Of a stretch of DNA of 64,000 bases, positions 28,801 to 42,100 are shown piece after piece; positions within the stretch are counted from its first letter, which is position 1, and each line of letters begins with the position of its first letter. A program made the translations under genes and the position numbers. The notes under the pieces are model-generated. The model worked only from the letters and a program-made list of their open reading frames with translations. It was not told where the DNA came from and did no database searches. This stretch comes from Mactromeris polynyma. Lineage: Eukaryota; Mollusca; Bivalvia; Venerida; Mactridae. The stretch is from NCBI GenBank assembly GCA_032209605.1, contig JASFXZ010000078.1, positions 310,001-374,000 of the forward strand, in the 5' to 3' direction.

Positions 28801-31594
28801 CTATGTGCTTTATGTCTGTTTTGTGAACATTAATTGAAATCTGCAAAGTTGTAAAACGTAGACCAAATTTATCATATTTGCAATTTTACGCCCGAAAACT
28901 GATGATAATATCTTCACATTATTACGGTAATATTATAATCGCAATTTTATAAGCATAAATACGTTTTGAATACATTTTTGATGTCCTTGTGATTTAACAA
29001 TATTTTTGTCATAAAAATGTCACGATTTTTGCCAAATTTCTGATGCAATTTTTGGCATTGTAATTGATTTTTTAGTAAAAATAATAATTAGTATGCATCG
29101 TATTAATTGTACCAATTTCTTGTAAAAATAATGTCCAGGACATATATGGTGACCAAATAATTTGTCTATACTGGCTAAACTTTAGATAAGTAACGACTGC
29201 TTGTTTAGTTTTGGGACTTGAACTATTCAGCTTTGGAGTTTGAGAATTTATTATCAGAAAGGACACACCCATGCCATATTGAGGTCGCATAGAGTAAACC
29301 TTCTTGTATTCCAAGCATTTAGCAATAATACCCTCCGCAGATTCTGTCATTCCAAATTTCTGTCTGTTCCATTGATTAAATATCATCTAGTCATTTTTAT
29401 AGCTTCAATGTGACAAGTATCGTCTGCTTTTGTTGGAAATTAAGTTACACTATGTTTTCTGTCGACCATAGAAGAGAAAATGTGGGATTGAAGTAAACAA
29501 GTGCATGTGCCTATCCTTTCTGTTTACTATCAGACAATGCTTCATTTCTCTTCATAAAATATAATCAGTTACATTGAAATGTTGTGTATATGAGCTTGTT
29601 TTTTCATTCGTTACAATGTTATTCTTTACAAATCTGCCAAAATCCACCCACAAACATCGGCAGTTTAGTATTGCTGTATTCTATATACATGTATTATGAT
29701 TCTTGTATGTCCTGATGGTGTGATGTTTTTGTAAGTCTGTAAACTTATTTAGAAATTCTGCCTGTTCTTTGGGCTTCTTTTTTCCTGAATTTTGTGTCTT
29801 TTGTTAATTTTTCCAGTCACACAATATTGGTCAAGAAGTTTTTGAAGTGCATGGCAATTCTGAGACAATAGTAAAGAGGTGACAGCTAATGAAGCTCATC
29901 TTCTTTGATTGGAGAACTGCAGCCGATATTAACCCAACACTATTTATAACTATCCTATGTTCTAAACATCGTGTAGGGAATCTAAGGAACTTGTGAAATG
30001 TTGTACATAATTGCATGTTTGTGCATTTCTATAATACCTAGAACTTAGCGTTTGTCTAAAGTTTTGTCTACACTGTTATTTATTACATACTATCAATGCA
30101 TAGTCACAATATTTCTATGTAAATCTCATTTAGTAGTTTACTGATTGATGGGTAGACAACTGGAAGTTAAGGTGGATAATGGTGTTACAACATTTAGAGG
30201 ATCATTTTGAACATTATCTTGGAGAGAATGAATGTCTAAATAGTGATAACGCTGAATTTGTGGAGGCTGGATTAGGGATTTATATTAGAAATTGCCTATG
30301 ATGCTCAGGATGGTATACAGACATTGACATATAATTGATGTTGAAAGAATAAGAAAATCCCGATTTAGACTGTTTGTCTTAAATTTGTCTTAGGCGTCCT
30401 TGAATTTGTTAATGGATGCCATAAACTGTTCTTAGTTAAAAATTGCAATATGAACAATAAAATCCCGGACTCCGGCATGGTTGAACCGAGGACTTCACCA
30501 TCCTTGAAATAGGCTCAAGTACTGGTACAGGTTACCCAGGAATTATTCATGGAAAAATGTTTCCTTGCCCCTAGGGACTTATGTTGGGCGATTTTGAAAG
30601 TGCTCCGAATCTACATTGATCGGTCTGCGGCGAATAAAACATATTTCACTGATTTATAATGATTGTTTTGAATAATTAAAAGCATTAAAACAAATTTGCC
30701 AATGGCGTAAAATTACAACTGTGACAGCCGTGATACAAGTCATGGTGCTAGCCATTGTTGTGATTGAATTAAAAATAGTGCTATTGGGCTCTGTATCGGA
30801 GTGGGATGAAAAGCTAAAGCAAAATATGGCTGCGCTTATCTGATTTATAGGATTTTTGTATGTTATATCACTTTAATCACATTTCAAGCTTCAGTCAAAG
30901 ATGCAGACAGGATAGCAAAAAATACATCTATGATTTTGGGTTTTTGACAAATTCCATATGGCTAAGACCTATCATTCACTTCTCGGAGTCATAAATCTCT
31001 CAGCACATATAGAGGTTTTGGCCATAATCACTTCACTCTGCACTCAGCCATAACTTATGGACACATTATTCAATTAAGATTGTTTAGTCATATTCTGTAC
31101 GGTTTTTTCTTCACGCAATTTATCGTATGAAAATAGATTCACCTCAACCAGTAAGCTTAATGTGTATAGGTGGTAATTGAAAACTGAAATTCTAGAACTG
31201 CAGGACAAAAAGTAAATAGCATATTCAAATGGGATTTTATTGATTTTTAAACAGTAGCAAAACTTGGGTAAAAAAGAAAAGATTTGCAAGCAGTTTTTAA
31301 AAAGATTTCTGAGACTCAATGTCTGCTGAAAGCAGAAAAAAATGTCCGAAGAAATTTGCTTTGATTGTCAGTGAATCCTGTTGTGGAAGGGAAATTAAGC
31401 AGAGAAAATACCAAAGCGACCAACCAGAACTGAGATGGCATGCTTGATGGGGTTATCTTGATTGTTGGGAACTCATTTCTACTATGTAACAGTCGGAAAA
31501 ATTCTGAACAGGCTTATCAGTTGTTGAGAGGCTTGTGGCATTGGAATACACCAAAGAAGGTTTAATTCGGAGCCTGGATTTTTTCACGATCTCT

Positions 31595-31686
31595 CAAGCC
31601 AGATTTCTGTAGGGTTTGATTGGACTTAAATTGATGTGATCAAGCCAGATTTCTGTAGGGTTTGATTGGACTTAAATTGATGTGAT
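31595..31686. repeat. Perfect 46-bp tandem duplication
   Basis: Two head-to-tail identical 46-bp copies starting CAAGCCAGATTTCTG (31595-31640 and 31641-31686). The identity points to a recent duplication, or to a sequencing or assembly artefact. Confidence 0.95.
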
Positions 31687-32677
31687 ATATTCCAATTAGA
31701 TATTAATTGAGCATCTCTGAGCAGCTTTCGGGTGTTTGTAGACCTCTTACTGAGAACAATCATTTACGTCTGCTTCAGAAGCTGGTGATTTTTTGTGTAG
31801 ACAGGATAGTGAACACTTCTTGATCGGTTTTGAGTGGAAGAAGTATTTTCTTGACAAAGGCTAGAAAACTTTGTCACTATTGTAGAAAGCTCTGTGCTAT
31901 TTTGGTATTTGTTTCAAATTTGACAGCGAAATTACTGCCTGATTGATGTCTATATGACCCATTCATACAGGAATAATGGAATGATTCAGTAGTTTCCTGG
32001 ATACGAACTCTGTGTTCATTTGCATATGATTGCCACCATGTTTGCTAGGACTATTATTTTGCTGGCTTGTATGATAGTTTGAATATTTGTTTCTTGTTTG
32101 CTTAGAATTAGTTGGAGGCAACCTATTATGTAATTCAAGGCAGTGAAATAACTTCAATACAGGACTAAAGACTTTAATACTGGCTAAAATCAATACAGTC
32201 ACTGTGTATGAAGGTTTTAGACTGATACTGAAGTTTATCTTTCATGCTTCAACAGATGATCAATTTGAACTGAATGTGAAGGATGACTTGTTAGTGGTGT
32301 ACGGACATTCGATGGTTAAGATTTTGTTGATTTTAGACATTACTGGCATGTAGTACTGTAGGGCTAAAACGAACAATACAAGAGGATTTTAAAATTGACT
32401 CAACTAATTTTTGTGACACTTGTTTACATTATGACCGTGTACAAACAGATTAAAATTTTATATTAACATAAATGACCATATTTTTTCAAGCTTGCCTTGA
32501 GGACTTTCATATGAGGATTAAGTTGTTGAACAATTTTGAAACTAGTGAAAGTATGTGACAATGGAAATATATGGTTTCATGGTCTTCAAAGTTTATTTCG
32601 GTTTATCATTTATTTAACGCGGACTCTAACATTACAGGTGTGAATTATATTTAAGATTCGAATTGCACGTTCTTTAG

Positions 32678-32767
32678 TGGAATTAAGTTTTATTCTTGGA
32701 ATCTATATGCAAGTTGACAGAATGGATGTGTTTGGTTCGGTTTTGGGAAATAACGAAAATCCAGACA
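32678..32767 (+). other. Candidate ROR 5' exon (weak)
   Basis: A possible phase-1 exon between acceptor ..gttctttag and the consensus donor GACA/gtaagt. From an in-frame Met (32707) it reads MQVDRMDVFGSVLGNNENPD. Its last base plus the two leading bases of the 47365 exon make a Thr codon, so the reading phase joins correctly to GFVQLD. The 5' neighbour and a signal peptide are not visible. A phase match occurs by chance in one case out of three, so this is only a candidate; the implied intron would be 14.6 kb. Confidence 0.25.
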
Positions 32768-33060
32768 GTAAGTTTTACTTAATTTAATAACATAATTAAT
32801 ATTTTACCTGTATAAGATTCTAAAGTTGATATGCAAAACATGCAATTTTCAACTGCATAAGAAGTACAAACATTCAATTTGCGTAATTTTAATTAATTAA
32901 CTTGCATTGTGGTAATTAATTAAATAAAAACATGTTGTAGTATCATTTGATTGATGATTATGGAAGGGAAACATGATTTCATCTTTTTAATATATTAACC
33001 AAACCTCAGTGGATATAAATGTTCATTGTTCAAATTGATAATGATTTTTTTTCGTACTTT

Positions 33061-33126
33061 AATGTTCAATGTTTATACTTGTATGAATTTTTTCTAAGTT
33101 TAATGTTCAATGTGTATACTTGTATG
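33061..33126. repeat. 41-bp-period imperfect duplication
   Basis: The block AATGTTCAATG(T/G)..TATACTTGTATG occurs at 33061-33085 and again at 33102-33126, with one mismatch. Confidence 0.75.
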
Positions 33127-35483
33127 TAAAATTTTAATAATGCTATAAACTCGGAGTTTAAGATGTTTAATATAAAAGCTGAACGTAAAAGCTACATTTT
33201 GTTTCTCTTTATGTGTCTAATTTTTTATTAAGTATTTGTTATGCGCTTCATCATTCATGATTTAAAGCAACAAGAAATGTTGCTTGTTAAAGGACTAATG
33301 TTCCCTCATTTAATGTTATTTCAAAATTTGCTGGTACAAAATTTACTTCCATTTTGAAGGTTCATTTTATTTCTTTCATATAAAAGTTTTTATATTTTTA
33401 GTAACGATTATGCCTGTATCCGCTTAAAATGAATCTCTCTACTTAGTAAAGTATAGTATAACAGTATAGATTTATAGGCAACAAAATGATGTCTCAGATA
33501 TAGTGTGACAAGTTTTGTTGTACGCTAGAGATTGTAATTACAATTACGTCTATAATTAAAAAAATCATATACAGAAACTGCCGATGTTTTAATAGAAAGA
33601 TGGTGCTTAAATCTATGATAGGGGTCGCTATTTGTGGAACGCTTACTGAGACACAAAATAAATGCATTTATTTGTAAAGTACTAAGCATAAAAATGAAAC
33701 TACTGTTAATCATGTAGAAATGGTTACATAAACATCTCTGTTACGACAACCGTTATTAATTATTCTGTGGGCGTTTGTTTTTTCCAGAGCATTTAAAATA
33801 CAGGATATTGTATGTAGGAGGTCTTGCACTGTCCCGAGTGGTAGACTAAACATTGATAACAGTTCTATGAAATATTGTTGTATTAAATATTTTTATAACG
33901 AAACTGTTTGCATTTTGGTTGGTTTTAATGATGCTACGCGGATCTGTTGTGTGTTAGAGTAGAAATGCTTATCGTCGTGGAATTTGAATAAAATTTTCCA
34001 AAAACATAAAAAATGGCTTTCATTTATGTGATAAGTTGCTTGTTGCAAACAAGGTGACATTGCTGTATTAATGACTGCTCTGGTGAGGTAATGCGGAATT
34101 TACCGTCTAATCATATTGCATGCTATATCGTCAGCTTGTAATGCTAAGTAGAATCTGTCAGTAGAAAGCATTAGTTCTTTGAGTCATTCTCTTCGATCGG
34201 CAATCATTCTGATATATATTGGATTCACACACTACTACAACATATAAGGTCATGAAGTACTTGTGGAGTTCCCTCAGAAGAAATTTAAGAAATTGTTTCA
34301 AAATCAATGGTAATGTTCTCTGGATCCAACTGGTGCCATCCTGATACACACAGTTTCCTGTTATTTATGTAGATACATGGACTTTCACAATGTTTGAGAT
34401 TGGCTAGGTGCCGATATGAAGGGCAAATATTCTGATTTGTCTGAAAACTAATTTTCTGGACTTAAGATAGCATTACATAGGAGAACTATCGAACTATTAT
34501 AGCAGTTCTTTTGTGAAACGATTTGTAGTTGCTGAGTTGTTGACAGTCTCAGGGGATATAGGGGCTCTGACAGCATTATCTTCATATTGAAGTTTTATTT
34601 GGTGAGGTGTTAGGCTGTCTGGACTGGGTAAAATAATTCATTTCCATTTTCTGCGATATTTGTCGAATATTCAGTGAAGGATTCTTTGTGTGTCTTGGCA
34701 TTCATTAGTTTCGTTTCTTGTTCATACATAAAAAATTCATAGACCCTGTCTTTTCAACCTAAAATAACATAGTTTGGTCTATTATTCCCTACATGATTTT
34801 GACTACTTTACTTATAAAATTACATAGCACAATGGACAGCTTCAGAGTATTTGTACTTCTTTTCGTCTAGTTTTTAAAACATAGATGTTTGAGGGAAACA
34901 ATTTGAAACATTTTTTACAATTCTCTTTTGCGGAAAATCCCATTGATGGTAACATGCCTATCATCCAAATATCTTCAATAAAAAATGCAATTCTTGCTTA
35001 TCAAACCATTTACCATTAAGATATTGCATAAAATTCTTAAAGAAATTACATTTAGAGAGTATTTTAGGGATGTTGCGCAATTTTCCCGCCTTTTTTACAA
35101 CAGCAGACTTTAAGCATCTGTGTGTTTGCATTAGTTCTTAGATTATGTTGTTTTTATCTGGGGTTTTCACTCATAAATCTGTGATTTACTGTTCGGATAA
35201 ACTTGTTCCAAAACATATTTCAAAATGATGCACATTTATAGAATGTGTCAGTCGGCTATTTCTGTTGAATGACTTGAATGATGAATTAGTGCTTTCTGCT
35301 AGCACTCTGATACTTAAAATGCTGTTCTTATCACTTTGGGAATGCAAGCAGAATAAATATTCACAAAGCTTTTATTCATGTATCTGCAACATTTCATCGT
35401 GTTTTATTCCACGCCTGTATTATACTGTGTGCAAGAATAACATTATATCCATTAATTCTAGTTGTCAATGGTTTCCAAAAAAA

Positions 35484-36110
35484 ATTGACAATGGTTAACA
35501 TTTAGACCATGGCATTTGACCATTGACCACAGACCATGGTCTGAAAAGGGTTGTAAGTCAATAGTGCTATTCTTAACATTATAATATAGCTACTTGAAGA
35601 TTATTTCTGAGCCATAATTTACCTTCAGCATTACTATGACATCAAAGTTTTTAAAATGAAAATGAATGGCCATTTATCATGTAGAATATTTTTGAATGTT
35701 ATAGAAAGCAAAGTTTATTCTTCCGGTACATGGCTTGGCCATGACTGTGGAGTTCCCCAGTGGTAAAGGTAATCAAAATCAACCTTTGTTCTTCCATAGA
35801 CGGTTACAGATTCATAACAGCCATAGGTATGGTTAGGTACTGTTGTTGGACCATGAAACATTCAAATGCTATAATTTATGTTCAGACATTGTTAACCATG
35901 TATTACAATCATTGAACTACTTGGTGCCTGAAACTATGCTTAGAAATGCTTAACCATGTTTGGCAATGGTAGAAAGTGAACCTCAATTGACCATGGTCAA
36001 TTGTTGGACATGGTTGACCATGACTGACTAGGCAGCCATAAACCTTACATGGTCAAACATGGCTTTGACATGGTAGAATCACAGACATTATACCAAAGCT
36101 GTTTAACCAT
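35484..36110. repeat. Cluster of TTGACCATG-type motifs with palindromes
   Basis: About a dozen copies of ACCATG or CATGGT in roughly 600 bp, many within the longer form TTGACCATG or TTAACCATG. Two perfect palindromes occur: 14 bp at 35530-35543 and 20 bp at 35984-36003, both centred on CCATGG. No fixed period is visible. Confidence 0.6.
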
Positions 36111-39100
36111 ATGAATAATTTCATACTGGATAGGCTGGTACTCAGATGAAGCCCAACATTTGCACTTTCTAGTCATCAACTTCAAAATGTGCTTCTCAGT
36201 ATGTTTGCCTTGAATAATTGCCCACAAGTATTAGGTATGTCAAATTAATAATAACATGGTATTAAAAGTACCATAATTCCCGCAAAATATATTAATAAGT
36301 CATTAAAGTGGTATTTATTGGTATGATTTCATGGGTGATAATGTATTATTATGTAAAATGTCAGTGTCATTAAATGTGTTGAGTTAATTTATGATATCCG
36401 TGTATTATTATTGCTGTGTTACTTACGTATATTTTACCAGATTAAAACTTAATATTGCAAGAGTTACTGTACTTTTATAAGTATTTGTGTAAGGTGGCGC
36501 CACATATGACTGCTGAGTATTGTTCACCTTCCAAACATAAAACCGTAGGAAAAGACAAATTATAAATCTGCACTGGTCACAAAATAAGTTGCTTGGGGAA
36601 TTTCCATACATTTTATTCTGATCATTAAACGTGTTCCTCCAAAAATAAAGTCCCTTTTGAGTGTCCTCCATACAAAAATGTTATTAGGCTTGTTAGCCAT
36701 AATTTATTGGGCCGTAAAATAAAAACGTCAGCATTTTTCAGATGCCTATCTTTTGATTATTTCCAATGAATCATTGGCAACTATAAATCTCCATAGTATC
36801 ATACAAAATTCATTAAATTTCACTATCAATATCGGTAATGTAGGATTCAAATGCAATAAAAAGTTGTGTTTTATCTGCATGCCAGATTATTTTGCATTTT
36901 TCAGTAGGATATGTCTCGAGCCATCCAAGACTTGCTCTTGTTTACTGTAATCTTTTGTGTTGTACTTGAAGTGGGTTCCACTTCTACGTAATGTTCTGTT
37001 AATTGATACCCATTGAATTTATTAATGAGTGATTACAGATGTCAGTCTTCACCATTGCAGTATGCTGAAGCTTTATAGACCTTGCTTGTCTCCTAAATCC
37101 TCGGTTGGCAACCAATTACTTAGAAAAAATTGGAAATCATTTAATTTTGAAAAGTTATGTTTTATTTTTGCATAATTAAGAAGCCTTCTTTTTGTCTTGA
37201 TGCTCAATTTATTCCAGACATGCAGATGCATGCTTGCACATTAATTTGCAGAACTCTTTTAGTAGAAAAAATACTTCCCATGATGCATCTTGCTGGCTTT
37301 GGTCCCGTGTTATTCATTTGATAATTGTGCAGCAGACGCCACACTGACTCTGGAACTCAACAACGGAATTGACATTTTTATATCTGAAATAAAGTCGGAT
37401 GAACTGTAAAAGTGTACATAAAAACGAGAATAAAACCAAACACTCCATCATTCAACATTAAGTGGAGAAGAGTTTGGTATATGCACTTGGCTTTACACAA
37501 ATCTTGCAAACATATCTGTTGTTAGTCATAGACTTTTAGCCTATATAGGAAACGCATGAACAGATGCACTATTTGCACTGTTTGTAATATCTCAACTAAT
37601 TTAAGATTTTTATACTCGGTATATATATATCACTTCTAAGGGATTGCTTTTTTGTATGGTCAAAATAAAGGACTTGTGACTGATCTTTTTTTTCCCAGTT
37701 TGACTGCAGCCAGACTTTCTCATACTCAGTAAGGTATATTGCGAGATATTCCAATTGCTCAATTATCCATGAAAAAGTCTGTTTTAGGCAATTTTCTAAA
37801 ATGTCAGACTGTTTATCAGCCCTCAATTGTTTCGCTATGGAATTGATAAATTATGACAGGATTGTAACTTTAATGTTCATTATTTATTACCATTATCCGG
37901 CATAAATAAGTCACCATAATATCTAGCGAAAGTATTTGTTTTATTAGAACATTATCAGCTGCTTAAGCTCTTCAGACAGCATTATCACGTCCTACAACAT
38001 TTCACAATATTCTCACTTTTTACGCTTAGGCAACATATTGGCTCATAATATGCAGATAGTACGCGTGATGTCTCCTTCGAAATATCAGCATTGATACTAC
38101 TTTGTGTATCTGCAAGCCTTGTTTTATCTTGATGCCATGCCACTGCCATGTTGGCCATTTTGTTGTCCTTGGAGAATTGTATTGACTGTATCGGTTGTTC
38201 TCTGATTGCTTTTTTTCTCCTGTACATTTTTTCTGTCAAAGGTGTTGAAATTTTAATGACTTGATTACACCAGGAAATGTGTATTTTTTCCAGTGTTGAT
38301 GGTCTGAATTCCCTCAAGATTTATTATTGATTCCTAAAAAAATATACTTATAAGTGTACAAGCTCTTAGAAAAAAGGTCAATGAATCATTTATAATACAA
38401 TATGCCAGTAAACCAGTAAATCTGGAGTACTGTAGAACAAAGCAAGCTAGAAAAATATATGGGCAATCTGACAGAATTGGAAGGAAAGATTAAGCTGTTG
38501 CATGGTTAGTCATACACAACGCAATGCCTCCCCATAAAGATCCCAGGAAAACACCAACGTACAAAACATTAGGGGTTGAGGTAGGGTAAGGGAACCAATC
38601 TATAGGAATGGGGAAGTAAGGAATTGGCAGGCTAATTATAAAAAAAAAATATGGAAAATTTAAAGGGACAACAAGGAGTCTTGCAGTTGTGTCAAGTAAA
38701 GAACAATGAAAAGATGACCCATTCATCTCCTTCATAATTAAAAACATTCTCATGCACTGTATATGTTAATTAAGGACTGTTACTAAGTATGAAATAGATG
38801 CAGGTATTGCAGCCCAATGAAATGAAAATTTCACAAATCATCCATGACATTTTGCAATGCTATAACTGTTTCTGCTTAATGTTCAGTAACCACAGCAATG
38901 TTGTAGAGATGAGTTGTACTGTCTGGCATCATGGTAGCAATCAAAGGATCAAATTAGCTATAGCGTGTGCGATGTGTTTGTACATGAAATCTGTTGGTCA
39001 TATAAACCTTTAGTTCTTTAATTGATGTTAGCCTATCCATAATGGATCTTTATGGCTTTTATTAAATTTCTAGGCACTTTTCTTCCCAACATCTGCTTAG

Positions 39101-42100
39101 AAATCAGTTCCAGATGAGAACTTCAGGATTAACCAAGATTTTTTTCTTTCCATGGTAAATTGGAATAAACAATGGGTATTAATTTGTTATTATATCCTGG
39201 GTGAACTTATTGCTGTGATAACTGTAGATATCATCCTCCTAGGTGAAATTAATGCAGTTATTACTGTAGATATGTTGAAGGAAGGATTTAAACACCACCA
39301 GTATCATGTCAGTGTCTTGTCACTGATTTTAATCATCCCTTATAATGATGACAGTAAACTTTTCTACAGTATCTCATTGTTTCAGTGTTGTCTCCTTGAT
39401 ATTATAATCATCTGTCTTTTGTTTACAAAATGGCATACCTGTCACCAGAGTTTATAACATAAATATGCTCTGTGTATATCAAAACAAGGGGTTCAAAGGT
39501 ATGAGTGCCAACTTCAATTATTTTCTTTAAAGGAGTTGTCTCCTTAAACTTAACTTACGTACCCTCAAATGTACATGGTATAGTTACAGTTTGCTCCTTA
39601 CTAATCAGTAACTCCTGCCTCTCTGTCTGTTGCTTGTCTGGTAGTAGGATCTGATTCATAGATAACTGTGCTAGACAATCAGATTTTGTACCATACAAGT
39701 TTGCCCTGACTGCCACATGGCCTCTGATCAGATACCTGTAATTAGTCCAATTAAGTTTTATCATTACTTTTGGTTTGTAAAGTTCCTGGTACGTGTAGTA
39801 CAAGCGTCTGCTCATTTCTGCAAACTGTGAATTCAGTTTTTGCCAATAATGAACTTCATATTATTGTTTCAAGAAAATCTTATTATTCCTTCAACTCTGA
39901 AAATCCGCTAGCTCCAAAAAAGCTGTATTGCAATGCAGTGAAATAAGATGAAAAGTGCGGAATCCATGTCTGTGTTCACAGCAATATTCTTAGCTGATAT
40001 TTAAAGATTTTGCGCATTATCCATGTGGGTGTTCATTAAAACACTGTGTAACATTATCAGAGCGCATTAATTCTGTCAGCAAATTGCTGTTACATTGATG
40101 CTTTTATCCTGTCCTATTTTTTGCCTTTGCATCATGATGGACTTCCCTAAACTGATTGGTGTGTTTTCTTGAATTAATTGTATGCTCGTGTTGCTATTTT
40201 CACATTGCATACTGCTGCATTATTGAGGCAACCATATGGGTTATTTGTTTTATTCATTATAGAACTAAATTGTAGAGGTTTACTCCTGTCAGAAATTGCT
40301 GACAAGTTGATGCGTTTATCCATGTACCATTTTAAATCCGGATTCCAACGATTTTTGAGATCTTTCTTTTAGGTTCTCACAACTTTGTTTGAAATACAAT
40401 TGTAATGGTAATTGTTGCACAATTGTGTTCTGGTCTAAAGTTTGGTGTCTTGTTAGGACAACACTGTTCAAGCACAATGGAATGTACCTCGAGGTTACTG
40501 TGTTGCAAAACATGCTCAAATGCTTCATATTGTTGGCATAAAGCATCTTCAAATGTAATATGTCATCATAAACTTTCTGCGTTTTTTGGGTGTTTTAGTT
40601 GATGATGCTAACTGACTGGTATTTGCTTGGAGTATTTGGTTCTTTACACTCTGACAGTTCATTACTAAGTGTAAAATACATATGTTTTATGCCCTCACAT
40701 ACATTAATGGATTGTCATTAACTCACTGATTTATTGTGCTTTGTGCATTTTCATTACCATTGTCTGTGTGCTTTTTATGATGTAATTTCAGTGTGGCAAG
40801 TCCATCTTAATGTGCTTTTTTATAGGTTACATTGTACTAATTCACAAATTTGTTAGTCCATCATGGTATAATGGTTACCTCACACATTGTTTCAGAAACC
40901 AGGATTTGTAAAGCATGTACAACATTGCATGGACTTCTCGGAACAACTTACTGTAATGATATTCAATCCATTAAATGCAACTGATATTGCTTTTGAAGGG
41001 TTTTGTATGCATAATGCTTGAGCACTTTGATGTGAAGGTTGAAAAAAATAGGTTTTTGTTATTTTGTTTCGAATTCCTGTTGGTTAAATCACAATTGTGC
41101 AATGTCTGTGCTCCATGGGATACATTTTCTCACAGTTAGTGTTACATAGCAATTGAAGCTTGTAAATCCTGATGTAAATTTGAAATGACACCCTTAACAT
41201 GTCACAGTTAATGAAAAACACATTTTTATTATCCTGATTCTGATGCCATTTTACTGATATGTAAGCATACTTATCTTAATTTATGGTTGTACCGTTTTTT
41301 AGTCATGGATGTTGTTTATAGCCAATTTATAAATTTAAGGACAGAATTGTTGTTTGATATAGTCCGCACTATCCTGACTCAGTAGGCAACAGTGACCTGG
41401 ACGGAATCTCTGTTCAAGGAGTCACCTAATGGTTGATTCTGGTTAATATGAGTTATTTTAAGCTTCAACTTTGAATCTTACTGATATTAACCAAGATCAG
41501 CGCTTGTTATTTTCTTACTCCGTTCAATGTTAAATATTAAATCACATGGTTTGTATGATTGCCAACAATATAATTGGTTTGGTTTGTGTTTTGTCATATG
41601 TATATCTGCTTTTTGGACAGTTTTCTTAAGATTCAGGAAGCCCAACTGATGTGTGATTGACATGCTGGAATAAGGGGAAAGTAGAATTTACTTGAACTTG
41701 AAGGCACATATAATGGAATATACATTGGAAACTTGTTGATAAAACAATATGTACTGATTTAAACTCTTTGTATGGATGTTCAACACAAGAGATAATGTGT
41801 AGTCGGTTGGCCTCTTGTAATCCCAACCAACAAACAAGTTGAACTTTTCTTAAAACCCTGTATCAACTTTGTTTGCTTATAATAGTGAAATGTGCACAAT
41901 GCTTTTATTATACTTTTTGCGAGATAATACTAGGTGTAAGATTCCAGTTGGCAAAATGTTGGAATAATATTTTGACATTTCCTCTAAGATAGGTAGAACC
42001 CATTTAAATATCTGGCTCTATACTTGAGGCAGGAATACAACTAAATATACATCTTATCTTTCAATCCTCCACGTCTTGATATGTGCTGTGGCTTCCATCA

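Larger units (their letters stand above)
14190..32677. other. AT-rich non-coding region, middle part
   Basis: No recognisable gene on either strand. It contains C- and G-runs (14771-14790, 15683-15691), a 33-bp duplication (17592-17657), the 40-bp minisatellite (25456-25855) and the 46-bp duplication (31595-31686). One short frame with a hydrophobic start and several cysteines (15310-15525) is discussed as a finding. The weak signal-peptide exon candidate (21080-21230) also lies here. Confidence 0.55.

Noticed and set aside
30462..30540. tRNA-like or SINE head (GGTTCAACC on the - strand resembles a B box)
   Set aside because: No matching A box or cloverleaf pairing could be found.
38490..38753. 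87-codon hydrophobic frame on the - strand ending in a Gly-rich membrane-like segment
   Set aside because: No family recognised, and the A-rich run in the middle makes part of the hydrophobic translation trivial (poly-Phe).
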